A DNA stretch of 64,000 nt from JAJZVS01 sp963708095 (GTDB lineage Bacteria > Pseudomonadota > Alphaproteobacteria > Acetobacterales > Acetobacteraceae). The translations under genes were made by a program, and so were the position numbers. The stretch spans positions 1,054,001 through 1,118,000 of the forward strand of contig OY970182.1 of the NCBI GenBank assembly GCA_963708095.1. Reading direction: 5' to 3'. Below the pieces are notes generated by a model, which was given only the letters and a program-made list of their open reading frames with translations, was not told the DNA's origin and did not search any database. Shown one piece after another: positions 63,779-64,000 of the stretch (the stretch's first letter is position 1; the number at the start of each line of letters is the position of its first letter).

Positions 63779-64000
63779 CTAGCCACCGGCCTGCTCGATG
63801 ATGTCGTGCTCGTCGGCAAAAAACTCGGCCATAGCGTTGGCGACCGCGCGCGAATTGTTTTCCATCGGGATGTGGCCCGCCGACCGGATACGTACGAGTC
63901 TTGTCGCCGGGATCTCGGCTGCAAAGCGTTCGGCATAATCGACTGTCTGGAAACTGTCGTTCTCGCCCCAGATCAGCAGCTTGGGCGTCATCGATTTTCT
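63779..64000 (-). CDS. Alpha/beta hydrolase, C-terminal part (partial)
   Basis: The frame is open through the right edge. It shows PKLLIWGENDSFQTVDYAERF with the acid residue of the triad, and IRSAGHIPMENNSRAVANAMAEFF with the catalytic histidine. The nucleophile lies outside. It stops 111 bases upstream of the oxocamphor-hydrolase-like gene on the same strand, so both may belong to one imported catabolic operon. The ATG at 63991 is internal to the domain and unlikely to be the start. Confidence 0.85.
   Translation of the reverse strand, partial: RKSMTPKLLIWGENDSFQTVDYAERFAAEIPATRLVRIRSAGHIPMENNSRAVANAMAEFFADEHDIIEQAGG

Overview
The window is high-GC DNA, roughly 70% by eye, from an alphaproteobacterium, most likely Acetobacteraceae or a close Rhodospirillales relative. 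I infer this from the short HPr kinase in an hprK-rapZ-EIIA-HPr-EI cluster, the glyQ-glyS-ppdK order, the tig-clpP-clpX-lon-hupB chaperone/protease block, and many amide and CoA metabolism genes. The family-level placement is inference only.

0-23.8 kb is mostly metabolic. It starts with the signalling tail of a chemotaxis receptor. Next come an uncharacterised all-helical protein with an amidohydrolase, an old-yellow-enzyme reductase, and a DUF169-argJ pair. A complete IS4-family insertion sequence (7988-9273) follows. An SDR-amidase-methyltransferase operon diverges from an amide/branched-chain substrate-binding protein. Then come a CoA-transferase, a lone receiver protein, a zinc alcohol dehydrogenase with a DUF6166 protein, a glycine-zipper lipoprotein, a livGFHM transporter and an ABC exporter.

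23.8-30.3 kb is an accessory region. It holds an intact MazEF-type module, two decayed PIN-toxin genes, an orphan FitA-like antitoxin, a lower-GC two-gene restriction-modification system, a serine recombinase whose catalytic serine is asparagine, and a TetR regulator whose reading frame runs into a Phd-like segment and then into island sequence.

30.5-58 kb is core genome. It carries the regulatory PTS cluster, a threonine dehydratase-like enzyme, a formyltransferase of the 10-formyl-THF hydrolase type, a 3-hydroxyisobutyryl-CoA hydrolase-like protein and a cupin with a histone-H1-like tail. It continues with a glyQ-vapB-vapC-glyS-ppdK operon, a DUF2076 protein, rsmD, a DUF3311/solute symporter pair and a ferritin-like di-iron protein. 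It ends with tRNA-Leu, tig, clpP, clpX, lon, hupB and tRNA-Val.

58.4-62.6 kb is a stress/detoxification-like neighbourhood: LysR, AraC, a chloroperoxidase-like hydrolase, pirin and a truncated isochorismatase. The LysR and pirin genes share an identical-geometry palindrome (GGAAAC-N14-GTTTCC). An IS6-family remnant at 62563 ends this block. The last kilobase is lower in GC and encodes a 6-oxocamphor-hydrolase-like crotonase and a partial alpha/beta hydrolase.

A dispersed CTCTCCCGC...GCGGGAGAG palindromic repeat family sits in many intergenic gaps. One copy forms a ~195-bp inverted repeat (3351-3545), and another is the insertion target of the IS4 element.
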